Assembly (NCBI GenBank): GCA_002282555.1
Contig: NCJR01000009.1
Span: forward strand, 1 to 16,862
Length of the DNA: 16,862 nt
From: Rhodobacterales bacterium 34-62-10
GTDB lineage: Bacteria; Pseudomonadota; Alphaproteobacteria; Rhodobacterales; Rhodobacteraceae
Direction of reading: 5' to 3'
The notes under the pieces are model-generated. The model was not told where the DNA came from. It made no database searches and worked only from the letters and a program-made list of their open reading frames with translations. A program made the translations under genes and the position numbers. Shown one piece after another: positions 1 through 6,825 of this stretch. Every line of letters begins with the position of its first letter. Position 1 is the stretch's first letter.

Positions 1-331
1 GAGTGCCGAGATGAAGGATCTGGCGGCGCGGGCCAAGTCCAAGAAGCTGGCCCCGCATGAATATCAGGGCGGCAGTTTCGCGATCTCGAATCTGGGGATG
101 TTCGGGATCGACAATTTCGATGCCGTGATCAACCCGCCGCATGGGGCCATTCTTGCGGTCGGTGCGGGGGTCAAGAAACCCGTTGTCGGCAAGGATGGCG
201 CGCTGGCCGTGGCGACCGTGATGTCGGTCACGCTGTCGGTGGATCACCGGGTGATCGACGGGGCGCTGGGGGCGGAGTTGTTGCAGGCGATCAAGGACAA
301 TCTTGAGAACCCGATGGCGATGCTGGCCTGA
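1..331 (+). CDS. pdhC: Dihydrolipoamide acetyltransferase (E2) of pyruvate dehydrogenase, C-terminal part
   Basis: This is the 3' end of the E2 gene, cut by the left window edge; the frame is already open at base 2. E2 transfers acetyl groups from lipoyl-lysine to CoA in the cytoplasmic pyruvate dehydrogenase complex. The visible ~110 residues are the end of the catalytic 2-oxoacid dehydrogenase acyltransferase domain. They include the stretch S-N-L-G-M-F-G-I-D-N-F, typical of pyruvate rather than oxoglutarate E2, then N-P-P-H-G-A-I-L-A-V-G-A-G, and the active-site motif D-H-R-V-I-D-G with its catalytic His and Asp. The gene ends in TGA and is followed within 20 nt by a strong terminator. It converges on cysE. 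The lipoyl and E3/E1-binding domains must lie upstream of the window. The family call is firm; the symbol follows common alphaproteobacterial usage. Confidence 0.92.
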   Translation, partial: SAEMKDLAARAKSKKLAPHEYQGGSFAISNLGMFGIDNFDAVINPPHGAILAVGAGVKKPVVGKDGALAVATVMSVTLSVDHRVIDGALGAELLQAIKDNLENPMAMLA

Positions 332-346
332 ACTTGAGAAATTCAT

Positions 347-386
347 GAAAAAAGCCGGATCATCTGATGATGGTCCGGCCTTTTTC
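347..386. terminator. Bidirectional rho-independent terminator between pdhC and cysE
   Basis: Bases 347-364 pair with 369-386, with one mismatch (353/379) and one G-T wobble (360/373), leaving a TGAT loop. The core is GCCGGA...TCCGGC. An A-run flanks the left arm and a T-run the right arm, so both strands give a stem followed by U residues. It can end the E2 transcript from the left and the cysE transcript (stop at 415) from the right. Confidence 0.93.
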
Positions 387-414
387 TTTCTAAACAGTCC
401 CTTGCAGGGCGTTC

Positions 415-1227
415 TTACATCAGGCTGTCGCGCAGAAGCTGATCCATGGTGATGGATGGCGTGGCGCAGCCTGCCTCGCCCACCACTTTGGCGGGCACGC
501 CTGCAACGGTGGTTTTCGGCGGCACGTCATGCAGCACGACAGAGCCTGCCGCGATGCGCGAGCAATGGCCGATATGGATATTGCCCAGCACCTTGGCCCC
601 TGCCCCGATCAGCACGCCCTCGCCAATTTTTGGGTGGCGGTCTTCCTCTTCCTTGCCGGTGCCGCCCAAGGTGACGGAATGCAGCATCGATACATTGTCG
701 CCCACGACCGCCGTTTCCCCGATCACGATGGAATGGGCGTGGTCGATCATGATGCCCTTGCCGATCCGGGCGGCGGGGTGGATGTCGACGCCGAAGGTTT
801 CAGACACGCGCATCTGGAAGAAATAGGCCAGATCCTGCCGCCCGGTCTTCCAGAGCCAATGGGCGACGCGGTAGGCTTGCACGGCCTGGAAGCCCTTGAA
901 GAACAACAAGGGTTGCAGGAACCGGTGGCAGGCGGGGTCGCGGTCATAGACGGCCATGATATCGGCGCGCGCGGCCAGTGCCAGTGCGGGGTCGGCATTG
1001 TAGGCGGTGTCGCAGATTTCGCGGATCAACTGTTCGGACATCTCGCCCGAGGCCAGTTTCAGCGCGGTGCGATAGGCCAGCGCGCATTCGATGGTGCCGT
1101 GGTGCAGCACGCTGGAATGGATCAGACCGCCCAGCATGGGTTCGTTTTTCACGGCCTCATGCGCTTCGGTCAGGATGCGGTTCCAGACCGGGTCGATCTG
1201 CGCGAGTTTGGTTTGGGTTTTCGGCAT
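415..1227 (-). CDS. cysE: Serine O-acetyltransferase CysE
   Basis: CysE makes O-acetylserine from L-serine and acetyl-CoA, the first committed step of cysteine synthesis in the cytoplasm. The 270 residues match the usual family length. Residues ~1-140 form the helical SATase N-terminal domain. Residues ~145-250 are a left-handed beta-helix of hexapeptide repeats (I-G-K-G-I-M, V-V-G-D-N-V, I-G-E-G-V-L, I-G-A-G-A-K). The expected catalytic residues are visible: Asp148 in G-V-D-I-H-P, His163 in I-D-H-A-H and His198 in D-R-H-P-K. The C-terminal tail ends in ...D-S-L-M, shorter than or different from the Ile-ending tail that docks into CysK in enterobacteria. The start is chosen at ATG 1227 because AGAGGA lies 7 nt upstream. 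The frame is nevertheless open upstream to 1587 and beyond, so a longer fused product cannot be excluded. It is the last gene on the - strand before the terminator. Confidence 0.93.
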   Translation of the reverse strand: MPKTQTKLAQIDPVWNRILTEAHEAVKNEPMLGGLIHSSVLHHGTIECALAYRTALKLASGEMSEQLIREICDTAYNADPALALAARADIMAVYDRDPACHRFLQPLLFFKGFQAVQAYRVAHWLWKTGRQDLAYFFQMRVSETFGVDIHPAARIGKGIMIDHAHSIVIGETAVVGDNVSMLHSVTLGGTGKEEEDRHPKIGEGVLIGAGAKVLGNIHIGHCSRIAAGSVVLHDVPPKTTVAGVPAKVVGEAGCATPSITMDQLLRDSLM

Positions 1228-1587
1228 GGCGGTATCCTCTTTGGTGGAATGATAAACCATGTCGGGGGGGGAGGCCAAACGCAAAGCTGTGAGAGGGCGC
1301 GGATTTCGCGTGGCGCGCTGGGTCAGGGTGGTAAGGGCGAGGATCAGGCAGCGGGCGTAGTCGGGGTTTTGCAGGCGAGGTTCGGGCAGGTGTGGCAGGG
1401 CCAGTGCGCGGGCCATCAGGGTGCCGTTGCCCCAATGCGGATGGGCGCGGCGCAGGCGTTTGCGGTAGCGGTCGGCGGCGTCGGCCTCAGCCATCAGTTG
1501 GGCGCAGGCTGTGGGGCGGTCTGGCGCGGCAAGGGTCAAAAGGTGCCGCGCCAGTGCTGTCAGATCGCCGTGCATGACGGGGCGCAT
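1228..1587 (-). CDS. Small uncharacterised GTA-associated protein (DUF7742-like), lacking its own stop
   Basis: A 120-codon segment starts at ATG 1587, one base overlapping the TGA of g15 (TGATG), which suggests translational coupling. A second ATG at 1575 is an alternative start. Residues ~5-90 look like a real helical protein, with L-M-A-E-A-D-A-A-D-R-Y-R-K, H-P-H-W-G-N-G-T-L-M and P-E-P-R-L-Q-N-P-D-Y. They resemble a small protein found next to GTA clusters in Rhodobacterales, as far as I recall its family. No function is known to me. The odd point is the 3' end: there is no stop codon before cysE, and the frame is the same, so translation from 1587 would give a 390-residue fusion ending at 415. 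The last ~30 codons (Arg/Pro-rich, then T-K-E-D-T-A) look like former untranslated spacer that includes the cysE ribosome binding site. Confidence 0.65.
1235..1240 (-). promoter_or_regulatory. Ribosome binding site of cysE
   Basis: AGAGGA on the - strand, 7 nt before ATG 1227. It decides the start: the reading frame itself is open far upstream, but the family's N-terminus and this site both point to 1227. Confidence 0.75.
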
Positions 1588-1811
1588 CAGGGGCTGATGC
1601 TCAGGGCGGTGCGGTGGCCGGGGCCGATACGAGCGGAGAGTTGCGCGATTTCGATCCGGTAATCGCCTGTGATGTTGTCGGTTTGGCGCATGGCGGCGGT
1701 ATAGGTCCATCGGGGGGAGTGGCTTGTCTCCTCGCGGTGCAGGGTCGTGCCCTGGAGGATGCGGATCAGATAGGATTCGGTCTCCTCGCCCAAGGGAATG
1801 TCGGGGCCGTC
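1587..1811 (-). pseudogene. C-terminal remnant of gp15 after the second TAG
   Basis: 74 codons continue the g15 frame after TAG 1814-1812 and end in TGA 1589-1587. Residues such as P-L-G-E-E-T-E-S-Y-L-I-R-I-L, W-T-Y-T-A-A-M and I-E-I-A-Q-L-S-A-R-I-G-P-G match the usual C-terminal beta-domain ending of GTA megatrons. No ATG start occurs early in it; a TTG at 1793 is the only near-by alternative start and has no convincing ribosome binding site. It is best read as the tail of g15, not as a separate gene. Its stop overlaps the start of the next ORF. Confidence 0.7.
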
Positions 1812-1814
1812 CTA
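1812..1814 (-). other. In-frame amber (TAG) codon 1230 of g15
   Basis: CTA on the + strand. The surrounding frame reads R-I-G-A-D-T-[TAG]-D-G-P-D-I-P-L-G-E-E-T. Family members, as I recall, have Trp at this place (…D-S-W-D/Q…). TGG to TAG is a single transition. Confidence 0.85.
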
Positions 1815-4800
1815 GGTGTCGGCGCCGATGCGGCTGCGGCGGATCCATGTGACATGCAGGTTGCCGCCTGCGTCGGGTGTGGCGCGCAGGTGGACGGGGG
1901 CGAGGGGTGTGAGGCCCATGCCGTTGAACGCCTGTTCGATGGCGGTGAAGGACGGATCGTCGAAGGCTTGTTGCGCCGGGCCGATGCGGTAATGCCGGGT
2001 CAGGCCGCGGGCGGCGGTGGGCAGGTCGATCTGTTCGGGCGTGCCGTCAAGCAGGACCAGATAGCTGCCAGCGGGCCATGTGTCGGGCATGGCTGCATCG
2101 GTTCCAAGCTGGCCGCGCAGCAGCAGCGACAGGTCATAGGTGTCGGGGGCGGTCAGGGTGGCGGTTGCGAATTGCAGCAATTCCCAGCGGTCGGGCGTGC
2201 CATCGCCGATGGCGACAAGGTTGCCACCTGCCAGCAGCGTGGGCAGGTCGATGGAGGAGAGCGCGCCCGAGGTCAGGCGCACGCTCAGGCGGTTGGTGCG
2301 GTCCAGCAGACCGGGCTGGCCCAGGCCAAGCGGGGATTGGGTCACGCCGATGATCGCGCGGCGCGGGATCACGCGGTTGAGGGTGAAGCCCTGCCCGGTG
2401 GGGGAGGCATAGAGGGCGGCACCGGGCCAGGGATCGGCGGTCACGGCCAGATGCGGGGCGTGGGGGACCTCGTCCCCGGTCATCAGGGGCAGGTCAAGAA
2501 ACAGGGCAAAGACCGGCATCGGGGCGATGAAGGTCGGGCTGGGGGTGGGTTCATCCTCGAGTGCGGCGGGGTGGTGGACCGATGGGTCCACTCGCTGCGC
2601 CTCGATCAGCCGGGCGGTGCCCAGTTCGACGCGGTCGATGCGGTATTGCGCCTGTGTCGCATCGCCTTGCAGGGTCAGCACGTCCCCTGCCCCAAGGTGC
2701 AGGTGCGAGGGTGGCAGGGCCAGACGCAGGCTGTCGCGGGCCAGGCGCGCCTCGGAGAGCCAGCGTTCGGCGATGTGGCGCCCCTCGGCCCGGGTCAGCA
2801 GAAGCGGGATTTCAGAGGCGGCGACCGCATGGGTGGCGGCATCGGGGAGGATCGCTTCCTCGGCCACAGGGGTGTAGTCGGGATCTGCACGCAGAAAGCG
2901 CAGGCGGACGCGGCCTGTCATCTCGGCCTGCGATGCGCGGCTGTGTTGCGGATGGGGCGGGCTGTCGGGCAGGTCGGCCAGTGTATCGGGGTCGACAGGT
3001 TGCGCCACCGAATCGCGGCGCATGACAAAGCGCAGGCGGCCATCGCGGTCCACGGCGTCAAAGCCATAGGCCAGCATCAGGGGTTGCAGGGCAGCGCGGG
3101 CATCCGTCACCTGTGACACGGTGTAGCCGCGCACAAGGCCATAGAGTTGGCTGGTGTCAGCGTCGATCACCCCCGCGCGGGCGCAGATTTCGTCGACAAC
3201 CGAGCCGAGCGACCGCGAGGCGAGCCGCCCTGTCACCCAGTGGCCGCGCGCGTAATTGGCGGCATCGGCCCAGAGCGTGGCATTGGCGGGAAAGAACGGA
3301 TAGGGGCGCGCGTCCCATGCCCAGACGAAGGCGCGCGACATATCAAGCATCGTGCCGCCGTAGATTGGCGAGGTGGGGTTGTTTTCAGAGGCGCGCCAAT
3401 GGCCGAGCATGGCGCGCAGGTATTGCATCTGGATCACTTCGTCCTGCTGGCCGTTGGAGTGATAGGGCGCGAAGGATTCGGAGGATTTGGGATCAAGGAA
3501 CACATTGGGCTGGTTGGTGCCACGGTCCACCGCGGGACAGCCGAGTTCCGTGAACCAGATCGGTTTCGACTCCGGCACCCACGCGGTGGGTGTGGGGCTG
3601 CGCTGGCCGTCCACACGCTCGTGATGGCTGTTGGACCACCAGTTGCGGATATCCTTGTAGCGCCAGATCCAAGGTTCCTGATGCGCGTCATCCGTGATGG
3701 GGGTGCGTATCTGGGCGGCGCGGGCCTCAGGGGAGTGATAGAACCAGTCAAAGCCTTCACCCCCTTCGATATTGGCGCGCAGGTAGGTGGGGTTATAGAT
3801 GCTGCGGGCGGCGGCGTCGGCATGGTCGCGCCCATCGCGCCAATCGGACAGGGGCATGTAATTGTCGATGCCGACGAAGTTGATATTCGGATCGGCCCAG
3901 AGCGGGTCAAGGTGGAAGAAGCGGTCGCCATTGCCGGGCTGGTAGCCGAAATATTCGGACCAGTCGGCGGCATAGCCGATCTTGACGGATGGACCAAGGA
4001 TGGCACGGACCTGGGCGGCCAGCGCGCGCAGGGCGGTGACGGCGGGAAAGCTGTTGCCTGCGCCGCGCAGTTGGGTCAGCCCGCGCATTTCCGAGCCGAT
4101 GCAGAAGCTGTCCACGCCGCCGGCGGCGGCGCAGAGGGCCGCGTGATGCAGGATGAAGCGGTTATAGCGCCATTCATCGGGGCCGCTATAGCCGACATGC
4201 CCCGGTGTAACGGTGAAATGCGCGGCAGAGGCGGTGCCGAAGAAGGCGGCGATTTCGGCGTCCATCGCGGCGGTGCCATCGGGCGAGCCGTCCCGCCCCG
4301 GTGCGCGGGATGCGGTGATGCGGCCGCGCCATGGCAAGGCCGGTTGGCTGGTGGCATCCGAATAGGGATCGGGGCGGGTGTTGCCGGACAACTGATCCAT
4401 CAGGATGAAAGGATAGACCATCACCGCCTGCCCTGTCGCCTGAAGGCGGCGGATCGCGCCGATGACGGAATGATCGGTGGGCGTGCCGCCATAGACGGGG
4501 CGGCCATTCAGTTGCGCGATGATCGCGGCCTGTGCGCGGGTCTGGCCGTTCACGGACCACGGCATTTCCGCGCCGTCGAATTGCGCCTGTTCCACCTTGG
4601 GGCGGATGGTGCAGGCGTCACAGCGCAGATCGTCGCCGAACCAGCTGACGATCAGGGAGGCGGCCTGACATCCCGGTGCCTCAACCCGTAGGCGGTCGAT
4701 GGAGGTGATGATATCGGGCTGGCCGGAGGGGGAGTTGATATTGGCGCTGCGTCCCTGACCGGGGCCGTAGCGATAGCTGACCGGGGTATCGGCCAGCGCA

Positions 4801-5267
4801 TATTCGCCGCTGCCGGGCATCATCGCCACGGCGCGGACCAGATGGGCGGGATCGGGATCGCTATGGTCTGCGCCACGCGGATCGGGGCGCAGCACCTCGA
4901 ATTCGAATTGCGGGACGCGGTTGCCGAAACGGTCAAGCGCCAGATCCTCGAACACCACATAGGCGGTGCCGCGATAGGCGGGGGTTTGGCCTGCCCCCTC
5001 GACCGCTTCGATCCGTGGATCGGGGGTTTGGTGGGCAGTGCCGGGATAGACGCGCATGTTCAGATCGCGGATCGGCACCTCGGTGCCATCGGCCCAGACG
5101 CGGGGCACGCCTGCAATGGTGCCTTCGCACAGCGCGATGGCGATGCTGATGGAGTAGCTGTAGCTGGTTTGCGTGACGCGCGGTTTGCCCTTGCCGCCGC
5201 CCGTGCGGGTGGTGGTGACGTTTTCGTTGAAATCGGAGGCCCAGATGACATGGCCGCCGATGCGCAT
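1812..5267 (-). CDS. Central 1151-residue fragment of gp15 (TIM-barrel and tail domains)
   Basis: The frame is open between the two ambers. The first ATG after codon 74 is at 5267, only 5 codons beyond the TAG, so translation could restart there, although no clear ribosome binding site precedes it. This piece holds nearly all of gp15: the conserved start R-I-G-G-H-V-I-W-A-S, the glycosidase-like TIM-barrel region with acidic residues in I-G-S-E-M-R-G and F-T-E-L-G-C-P, and the later tail-protein domains. It ends at ...I-R-R-S-R-I-G-A-D-T before the second TAG (1814-1812). It lacks the N-terminal hydrophobic segment and the last ~74 residues. An automated annotation may call this fragment alone the gene. 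Confidence 0.7.
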   Translation of the reverse strand: MRIGGHVIWASDFNENVTTTRTGGGKGKPRVTQTSYSYSISIAIALCEGTIAGVPRVWADGTEVPIRDLNMRVYPGTAHQTPDPRIEAVEGAGQTPAYRGTAYVVFEDLALDRFGNRVPQFEFEVLRPDPRGADHSDPDPAHLVRAVAMMPGSGEYALADTPVSYRYGPGQGRSANINSPSGQPDIITSIDRLRVEAPGCQAASLIVSWFGDDLRCDACTIRPKVEQAQFDGAEMPWSVNGQTRAQAAIIAQLNGRPVYGGTPTDHSVIGAIRRLQATGQAVMVYPFILMDQLSGNTRPDPYSDATSQPALPWRGRITASRAPGRDGSPDGTAAMDAEIAAFFGTASAAHFTVTPGHVGYSGPDEWRYNRFILHHAALCAAAGGVDSFCIGSEMRGLTQLRGAGNSFPAVTALRALAAQVRAILGPSVKIGYAADWSEYFGYQPGNGDRFFHLDPLWADPNINFVGIDNYMPLSDWRDGRDHADAAARSIYNPTYLRANIEGGEGFDWFYHSPEARAAQIRTPITDDAHQEPWIWRYKDIRNWWSNSHHERVDGQRSPTPTAWVPESKPIWFTELGCPAVDRGTNQPNVFLDPKSSESFAPYHSNGQQDEVIQMQYLRAMLGHWRASENNPTSPIYGGTMLDMSRAFVWAWDARPYPFFPANATLWADAANYARGHWVTGRLASRSLGSVVDEICARAGVIDADTSQLYGLVRGYTVSQVTDARAALQPLMLAYGFDAVDRDGRLRFVMRRDSVAQPVDPDTLADLPDSPPHPQHSRASQAEMTGRVRLRFLRADPDYTPVAEEAILPDAATHAVAASEIPLLLTRAEGRHIAERWLSEARLARDSLRLALPPSHLHLGAGDVLTLQGDATQAQYRIDRVELGTARLIEAQRVDPSVHHPAALEDEPTPSPTFIAPMPVFALFLDLPLMTGDEVPHAPHLAVTADPWPGAALYASPTGQGFTLNRVIPRRAIIGVTQSPLGLGQPGLLDRTNRLSVRLTSGALSSIDLPTLLAGGNLVAIGDGTPDRWELLQFATATLTAPDTYDLSLLLRGQLGTDAAMPDTWPAGSYLVLLDGTPEQIDLPTAARGLTRHYRIGPAQQAFDDPSFTAIEQAFNGMGLTPLAPVHLRATPDAGGNLHVTWIRRSRIGADT

Positions 5268-5279
5268 GCGGCCATAGAT

Positions 5280-5282
5280 CTA
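5280..5282 (-). other. In-frame amber (TAG) codon 74 of g15
   Basis: CTA on the + strand, TAG in the g15 frame. It is followed directly by I-Y-G-R-M-R-I-G-G. Family members, as I recall them, have a residue such as Gln or Arg here; CAG to TAG would be a single transition. Confidence 0.85.
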
Positions 5283-5501
5283 GGCAATCGCCTCGCCCTC
5301 GCCCGAACCGGTCAGGCGGAAACGGTCGACGCGTCCGGTTTCCACGGCTTGCGCGCCGGAACCCAGCAGACGTTGATCGATGGCGCGGCCCAGGGTGGCG
5401 CCCACAAGTCGGCCCACGGCGACCATGGACAGGCCAAGGGCGGTGCCGCCGATCGAGCCGCCGATGGCCGCGCCTGCGGCGGACAGAAGTAGCGTTGCCA
5501 T
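5280..5501 (-). CDS. N-terminal fragment of gp15 up to the first TAG
   Basis: 73 residues from ATG 5501 to TAG 5282-5280. The start overlaps the TAA of g14 by one base. Residues 1-40 are a Gly/Ala-rich hydrophobic stretch (A-A-G-A-A-I-G-G-S-I-G-G-T-A-L-G-L), conserved at the N-terminus of this family and of related phage tail-tip proteins. The fragment ends at ...T-G-S-G-E-G-E-A-I-A. Alone it is not expected to assemble into a tip. It is listed separately because it is what would be translated if the amber is not read through. Confidence 0.6.
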   Translation of the reverse strand: MATLLLSAAGAAIGGSIGGTALGLSMVAVGRLVGATLGRAIDQRLLGSGAQAVETGRVDRFRLTGSGEGEAIA

Positions 5502-5941
5502 TACCGGACCCTTTCAGGAAATGCGAACCGTGCCGCGATGCGCCGTTGCCAAGCCTGTCCCAGCGCGCTTTCGACCACGCCGTGACCGCAATAGGCATGG
5601 ATGAGAGTTGGCCCCGCCGCAGTTGCGGACAGGATGCCAAGGTGTTTGGCGACAGCGCCGTCGCGCATCCTGAGAAGCGCGACCTCGCCGGGTTGCGGGT
5701 CTGTGGCCGGGGGGTGGAAATGGCGCATAAGGGCGTGCCAGAGCCATTCCTGCCCCTGCGGTTCGGACCAGTCGGCGCTGTAGGGCGGCACGGCTTCGGG
5801 TTCCGGTCCGAGACAATCGCGCCAGATGCCCCGGATCAGGCCAAGGCAATCGCAGCCCACGCCTTGAAGCGAGGCTTGGTGGCGGTAGGGCGTGCCGATC
5901 CACGACCGCGCGGCGATGATGATGGGGGATGGTGCGGTCAT
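5501..5941 (-). CDS. GTA NlpC/P60-family cell wall peptidase (gp14)
   Basis: 146 residues. NlpC/P60 enzymes cut peptidoglycan stem peptides. In GTA tails this protein sits at the tip and is thought to open the periplasmic wall for DNA entry. The catalytic Cys is Cys32 in G-C-D-C-L-G-L-I, close to the family pattern (D-C-x-G-L). The catalytic His is likely His100 in A-K-H-L-G-I-L, and His115 in L-I-H-A-Y may be the third polar residue. W-I-G-T-P-Y near residue 14 is also typical. The start overlaps the g13 stop (ATGA, 5941-5938). Its TAA overlaps the g15 start, so hub, peptidase and megatron are translationally linked. All key residues are present and the gene looks intact. Confidence 0.92.
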   Translation of the reverse strand: MTAPSPIIIAARSWIGTPYRHQASLQGVGCDCLGLIRGIWRDCLGPEPEAVPPYSADWSEPQGQEWLWHALMRHFHPPATDPQPGEVALLRMRDGAVAKHLGILSATAAGPTLIHAYCGHGVVESALGQAWQRRIAARFAFPERVR

Positions 5942-6825
5942 CGTCTGCTGCCGCCTTGCAAGCTGCCGGATGTGGCGGGGTCGCGCAGCATCCAGCCATC
6001 GGGCGGCAGGTCGGGGAAGCCCTGGAAGTTGACCAGATTGGCGAATTTGTCCCGGCAGGTGGCAAAGCGTTTGTCGCAGCCTGAAGTAAGGGTGACGCGG
6101 TCACCCGGTTGAAGGGCTGCGCGCAGGGGTTCCCACAGGTCTACCTCGCGCCAGCCGCCCGTCACGCTGTCGCGTTTGATCGCGCTGGACAGGCCAGCGG
6201 CAGCGCCGTCCAGCACGACAAGGCGGCCCCGGCGGAACCAGCCGGGGCTTTGCGGGCCGGGCGCGGACAGGCGCAGGGTGCGGGCCTCGGTCACGGTGAT
6301 GACGGGCAGCGTCAGGCTGTGGGCGGGGCTGGACAGATCGACGCGGCAGGCGCTGTCGCCCAGCACGGCGGTGCAGGGTTTCTGGTAGATGCGCCCCAGC
6401 GGGCGATTGAGCGCCTCGGTCAGGCCGCGCAGTTCGGCGGTGAAGGCGGCCCCTGTGCGGCGCAATTCGCCAATCGTGCCCCGGAACATCAGCAGGCGTT
6501 GCGCGGGGTCGGCCCAGTTGACGCGCCAGCAGCGCACATCGGCACCGTCGAAGCGGCCGGCCTCGATATCGGCGTCCGATATGGTGGTGTCGGTCAGCAT
6601 GCCCAAGGCCTCGGTGTTGTCCACCGACAGGCCCGTGGATTGCTGAAGCGCGCGGGCGGCAAGACCGCTGCCTGCGCGGAAGGTGATCCCGTCGAAGGCC
6701 AGATCGAGGTCGTGATCGGTGAAACCGAACACCGTGCCATCGGCGCGGGTCACCGCCCAGGCGTGGCAGAGCGTGGTGAGGCCGGTGGCCAGATGGTCTG
6801 CCAGATGATCCGTCAGCGCGGTCAT
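5938..6825 (-). CDS. GTA tail hub protein (gp13; DUF2163 / BR0599-like)
   Basis: 295 residues. This is the baseplate hub between the distal tail ring (gp12) and the megatron (gp15). The N-terminal half (~1-160) is DUF2163-like (F-G-F-T-D-H-D-L-D-L). The C-terminal ~80 residues carry the BR0599-type signature C-D-K-R-F-A-T-C-R-D-K-F-x-N-x-x-N-F-x-G-F-P-x-x-P. Four cysteines (151, 160, 250, 257) form a C-x8-C ... C-x6-C pattern, which suggests an iron-sulfur cluster like those in lambda gpL and the RcGTA hub. The start at ATG 6825 overlaps the g12 stop (ATGA). The frame is open further upstream, but that part is Arg/Pro-rich noise. The TGA overlaps the g14 start. Confidence 0.9.
   Translation of the reverse strand: MTALTDHLADHLATGLTTLCHAWAVTRADGTVFGFTDHDLDLAFDGITFRAGSGLAARALQQSTGLSVDNTEALGMLTDTTISDADIEAGRFDGADVRCWRVNWADPAQRLLMFRGTIGELRRTGAAFTAELRGLTEALNRPLGRIYQKPCTAVLGDSACRVDLSSPAHSLTLPVITVTEARTLRLSAPGPQSPGWFRRGRLVVLDGAAAGLSSAIKRDSVTGGWREVDLWEPLRAALQPGDRVTLTSGCDKRFATCRDKFANLVNFQGFPDLPPDGWMLRDPATSGSLQGGSRR

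Larger units (their letters stand above)
1587..5501 (-). pseudogene. GTA baseplate/tail-tip 'megatron' protein gp15, interrupted by two in-frame TAG codons
   Basis: This is the full frame of g15: 1304 codons from ATG 5501 (TAATG overlap with g14) to TGA 1589-1587, which is close to the length I recall for this family. In RcGTA this protein forms the tail tip around the hub and is thought to contact the cell envelope. Order: a Gly/Ala-rich hydrophobic N-terminus (codons 1-45); a conserved hub-contact region (R-M-R-I-G-G-H-V-I-W-A-S, codons ~79-90); a GTA TIM-barrel-like, glycosidase-like domain (~400-700) with acidic residues Glu471 (I-G-S-E-M-R-G) and Glu652 (W-F-T-E-L-G-C-P) in positions like a catalytic pair; a phage tail_3-like domain; and a C-terminal beta-rich domain. 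TAG interrupts the frame at codons 74 and 1230. Sequence resumes in the same frame with family-like residues after each, so these are point nonsense changes, not frameshifts. Readthrough or data error cannot be excluded. Confidence 0.85.

Noticed and set aside
529..1662. A + strand frame of 377 codons opposite cysE.
   Set aside because: cysE is certain on the other strand with its catalytic residues; the antisense product has low-complexity composition.
1587..1793. Separate 68-residue gene starting at TTG 1793.
   Set aside because: It is in the same frame as g15 and carries the normal megatron C-terminus; the TTG is a Leu codon in family-like context (P-L-G-E-E).
1588..1848. Extension of the cysE/DUF7742 frame upstream of 1587.
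   Set aside because: Codons 1588-1848 give Arg/Pro/His-rich sequence overlapping the conserved g15 C-terminus in another frame; the TGATG junction at 1587 is a better start.
1614..3116. Long + strand open frames opposite g15 (also 3147-4691, 9951-11972, 12447-14636).
   Set aside because: They are antisense shadows in GC-rich DNA: Gly/Gln/His-rich, no family resemblance, opposite well-supported - strand genes.
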